A DNA stretch of 64,000 nucleotides from Paraplanobispora takensis (GTDB taxonomy: Bacteria > Actinomycetota > Actinomycetes > Streptosporangiales > Streptosporangiaceae): the NCBI RefSeq assembly GCF_016863195.1, contig NZ_BOOK01000017.1, positions 1-64,000 of the forward strand, written 5' to 3'. Each line of letters starts with the position of its first letter. The first letter of the stretch is position 1. Positions 62,524 to 64,000 of the stretch are shown here, in pieces. Under the pieces are notes generated by a model. That model made no database searches. It was not told the DNA's origin and saw only the letters and a list, made by a program, of their open reading frames with translations. The translations under genes were made by a program, and so were the position numbers.

Positions 62524-62727
62524 TCAGCCGGGCACGGGGAACGTCGAGAGCGTCACGTAGGTGACGCGGCCGCCGTCCATGACGATGTTGACCCGCTGCC
62601 CCGATCGCAGCAGCCGCAGCGGTCCGGCGTCGAAGGCCGCCGCGTCGAACGGGATCTCGGTCCCGTCGTCCAGGAACACCGAGCCCGCCCGGGTCTCCGG
62701 GTCAAAGATCCGCACCGTCGCCTGCAC
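62524..62727 (-). CDS. Small cold-shock-like beta-barrel protein
   Basis: A 67-residue protein with GTG start (MQATVRIFDPETRAGSVFLD). Its strand pattern, with RIFDPETRAGSVFLDDGTEIPF, GPLRLLRSGQRVNIVMDGG and VTYVTLSTFPVPG, looks like a cold-shock/OB barrel but lacks clear RNP1 and RNP2 motifs. It may bind nucleic acid; this is inferred from fold likeness only. It converges on HU. Confidence 0.72.
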   Translation of the reverse strand: MQATVRIFDPETRAGSVFLDDGTEIPFDAAAFDAGPLRLLRSGQRVNIVMDGGRVTYVTLSTFPVPG

Positions 62728-62860
62728 GCCACCACACTAACGCCCGCGCCGCCCGCATTCCCGCGGTGCGGCGCCCGCCGTACGGGAGACGACCCGCGCT
62801 CCCGCGGCGCGCCGTACGGGAAAAGGGTTTGACCGGCCGGGCGGGGGACGGGGACGATGC

Positions 62861-64000
62861 GTGATCGTGCGTGCCGGGACCAAGGGCGCCGGGATGTGGC
62901 GGGACAGGTCGTTCCGGTTGTTCCTCGGGGCCGACGCGATCAGTCAGTTCGGGACCCAGGTCACCATCGTCGCCCTGCCGCTGGTGGCGGTGCTCGCCCT
63001 CGGCGCGGGCCCGATGGAGATCGGCCTGCTCACCGCCGCCGAGACCGCGGCGTTCCTGCTCGTCGGGCTGCCCGCCGGGGTGTGGGTGGACCGGCTGCGC
63101 CGCCGCCCGATCCTGATCTGGAGCGACCTGCTGCGCGCCGCCGCGCTGCTGTCGGTCCCGCTGGCCGCCGCGCTCGACGCGCTCACCCTGCCCCAGCTCT
63201 ATCTCGTCGCGCTGCTCATCGGCCTCGGCTCGGTCTTCTTCGACGTGGCGCACATGAGCTTTCTGCCCTCACTGGTCGGCAGGGACGACCTGCTGCGCGG
63301 GAACGGCGTCCTGGAGACGCTGCGCGGAACAGGCGTCCTGTCCGGTCCGGCGCTGGGCGGCTGGCTGGTGCACGTGCTCACCGCGCCGATCGCCCTCCTG
63401 GCCGACGCGGTCAGCTATCTGGTCTCGGCACTGCTGCTCGGCGGGGTCCGCGCGCAGGAGGCGCCCCCGCCCGCGGGGGAGCGCCGCAGGCTCGGGGAGG
63501 AGGTCGCCGAGGGGGTTCGCTACGTCGCCGGCCACCCGGTGCTCCGCCGGGTGGCCATGGTCGGCGGGCTGGTCATGCTGTCGAACGGCGTCTGGCTGGT
63601 CGCCCAGCCTCTCTTCCTGCTCAAGACCCTCGGCGTGAGCCCGGCGGTGTACGGCCTGCTGCTGAGCGGCGGCGCCGTCGGAGGGCTGGCCGGCGCGGTC
63701 CTCGCCCCCCGCGTGGCGGACCGCTTCGGGGTCGGGCGGGCGATGTACGGCGGGGCGGCCGCGGCGGCCGTGACCATCCTGCTCATCCCGCTGACCGGCC
63801 AGGGCTGGCGGCTGGCGCTGTACCCGCTGGGCTGCCTGCTCAACGGCGTGGCCGGTTCGGTGTTCAGCATCAACCAGCTCAGCTACCGTCAGCGGATCAC
63901 CCCGGAGCGCATGCTCGGCCGGATGAACGCCAGCATGCGGTTCCTGATGTGGGGCGCGGCGCCGCTCGGCGGGCTGCTCGGCGGAGCGCTGGGGACGTGG
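62861..64000 (+). CDS. MFS exporter, 3' end outside window
   Basis: The reading frame is open to the window end (380 codons). About ten helices are present. The pattern is of the MFS drug/enterobactin-exporter-like group: WRDRSFRLFLGADAISQFGTQVTIVALPL, VGLPAGVWVDRLRRRPI, and LNGVAGSVFSINQLSYRQRITPERMLGRMNAS. It probably exports a small molecule. GTG 62861 follows a GGGGACGGGGAC stretch; ATG 62894 is an alternative closer to the first helix. No regulator is visible in the window. Confidence 0.88.
   Translation, partial: MIVRAGTKGAGMWRDRSFRLFLGADAISQFGTQVTIVALPLVAVLALGAGPMEIGLLTAAETAAFLLVGLPAGVWVDRLRRRPILIWSDLLRAAALLSVPLAAALDALTLPQLYLVALLIGLGSVFFDVAHMSFLPSLVGRDDLLRGNGVLETLRGTGVLSGPALGGWLVHVLTAPIALLADAVSYLVSALLLGGVRAQEAPPPAGERRRLGEEVAEGVRYVAGHPVLRRVAMVGGLVMLSNGVWLVAQPLFLLKTLGVSPAVYGLLLSGGAVGGLAGAVLAPRVADRFGVGRAMYGGAAAAAVTILLIPLTGQGWRLALYPLGCLLNGVAGSVFSINQLSYRQRITPERMLGRMNASMRFLMWGAAPLGGLLGGALGTW

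Overview
This window is chromosomal DNA from a very GC-rich actinomycete. Codon third positions are almost all G or C, GTG and TTG starts are common, and several transcripts look leaderless. The order ilvB-ilvN-ilvC-serA ... leuB-ilvE-cimA ... gltX-tRNAs ... IclR regulator-leuC-leuD-HU resembles, from memory, the core arm of Streptomyces-like genomes. I would place it in or near Streptosporangiales, but the sequence alone does not prove the family. Rough GC is just above 70 percent.

Layout. 0.2-3.8 kb: a membrane protein, a NarL-type two-component pair and a MOSC protein. 3.9-11.7 kb: a tctCBA tricarboxylate uptake operon followed on the same strand by a MASE1 histidine kinase, with a divergent CitA/CitB-type two-component pair. 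11.8-18.2 kb: a VanW-type envelope protein, a LysE exporter bracketed by a 393-bp near-identical inverted repeat, a PQQ-type sugar dehydrogenase lipoprotein and a 2-hydroxyacid dehydrogenase. 18.4-21.1 kb: a GGDEF-EAL protein. 21.1-24.8 kb: ilvBNC with an attenuator leader. 24.8-30.5 kb: a secreted-protein block with a subtilase carrying two CAP domains, a stand-alone CAP protein and a DacB-type carboxypeptidase. 30.6-36.7 kb: a GPH-type transporter, a DUF1707-FHA protein, a PadR regulator in front of a decayed ABC exporter, a methyltransferase and an SseB-like protein. 37-44.2 kb: serA, leuB, ilvE, an O-methyltransferase and cimA. 44.3-49.1 kb: a heparinase II/III-like protein, a cysteine hydrolase, a GlxA-type regulator, an HD hydrolase and a His-rich ABM monooxygenase. 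49.2-55.5 kb: a FAH-family enzyme, gltX, a MATE exporter with a divergent PadR, and an M3 peptidase. 55.6-59 kb: tRNA-Gln, two tRNA-Glu, a thioredoxin-fold protein and an acidic unknown. 59-64 kb: the IclR regulator, leuC, leuD, a small ORF, HU, a small beta-barrel protein and the start of an MFS exporter.

How they work together. ilvBNC, leuB, leuC, leuD, ilvE and cimA cover most of branched-chain amino acid synthesis. With leuBCD, cimA also gives a threonine-independent route to 2-ketobutyrate. leuA and ilvD are not in the window. ilvB, leuB and cimA are each preceded by a short leader ORF rich in Ile, Val and Leu codons that ends inside a hairpin, so attenuation is the likely control. ilvB, cimA and leuC share a TCTCG-N6-GAGA element over the presumed -10 region, and a weaker version lies before serA. 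The IclR protein divergent from leuC is the obvious candidate to bind it.

The most unusual features are the invertible-looking LysE cassette, four minisatellites whose units are phased on GTAC, the subtilase-CAP-CAP architecture, the parallel leader peptides, and a PadR gene whose 26-bp operator ends one base before the start codon.
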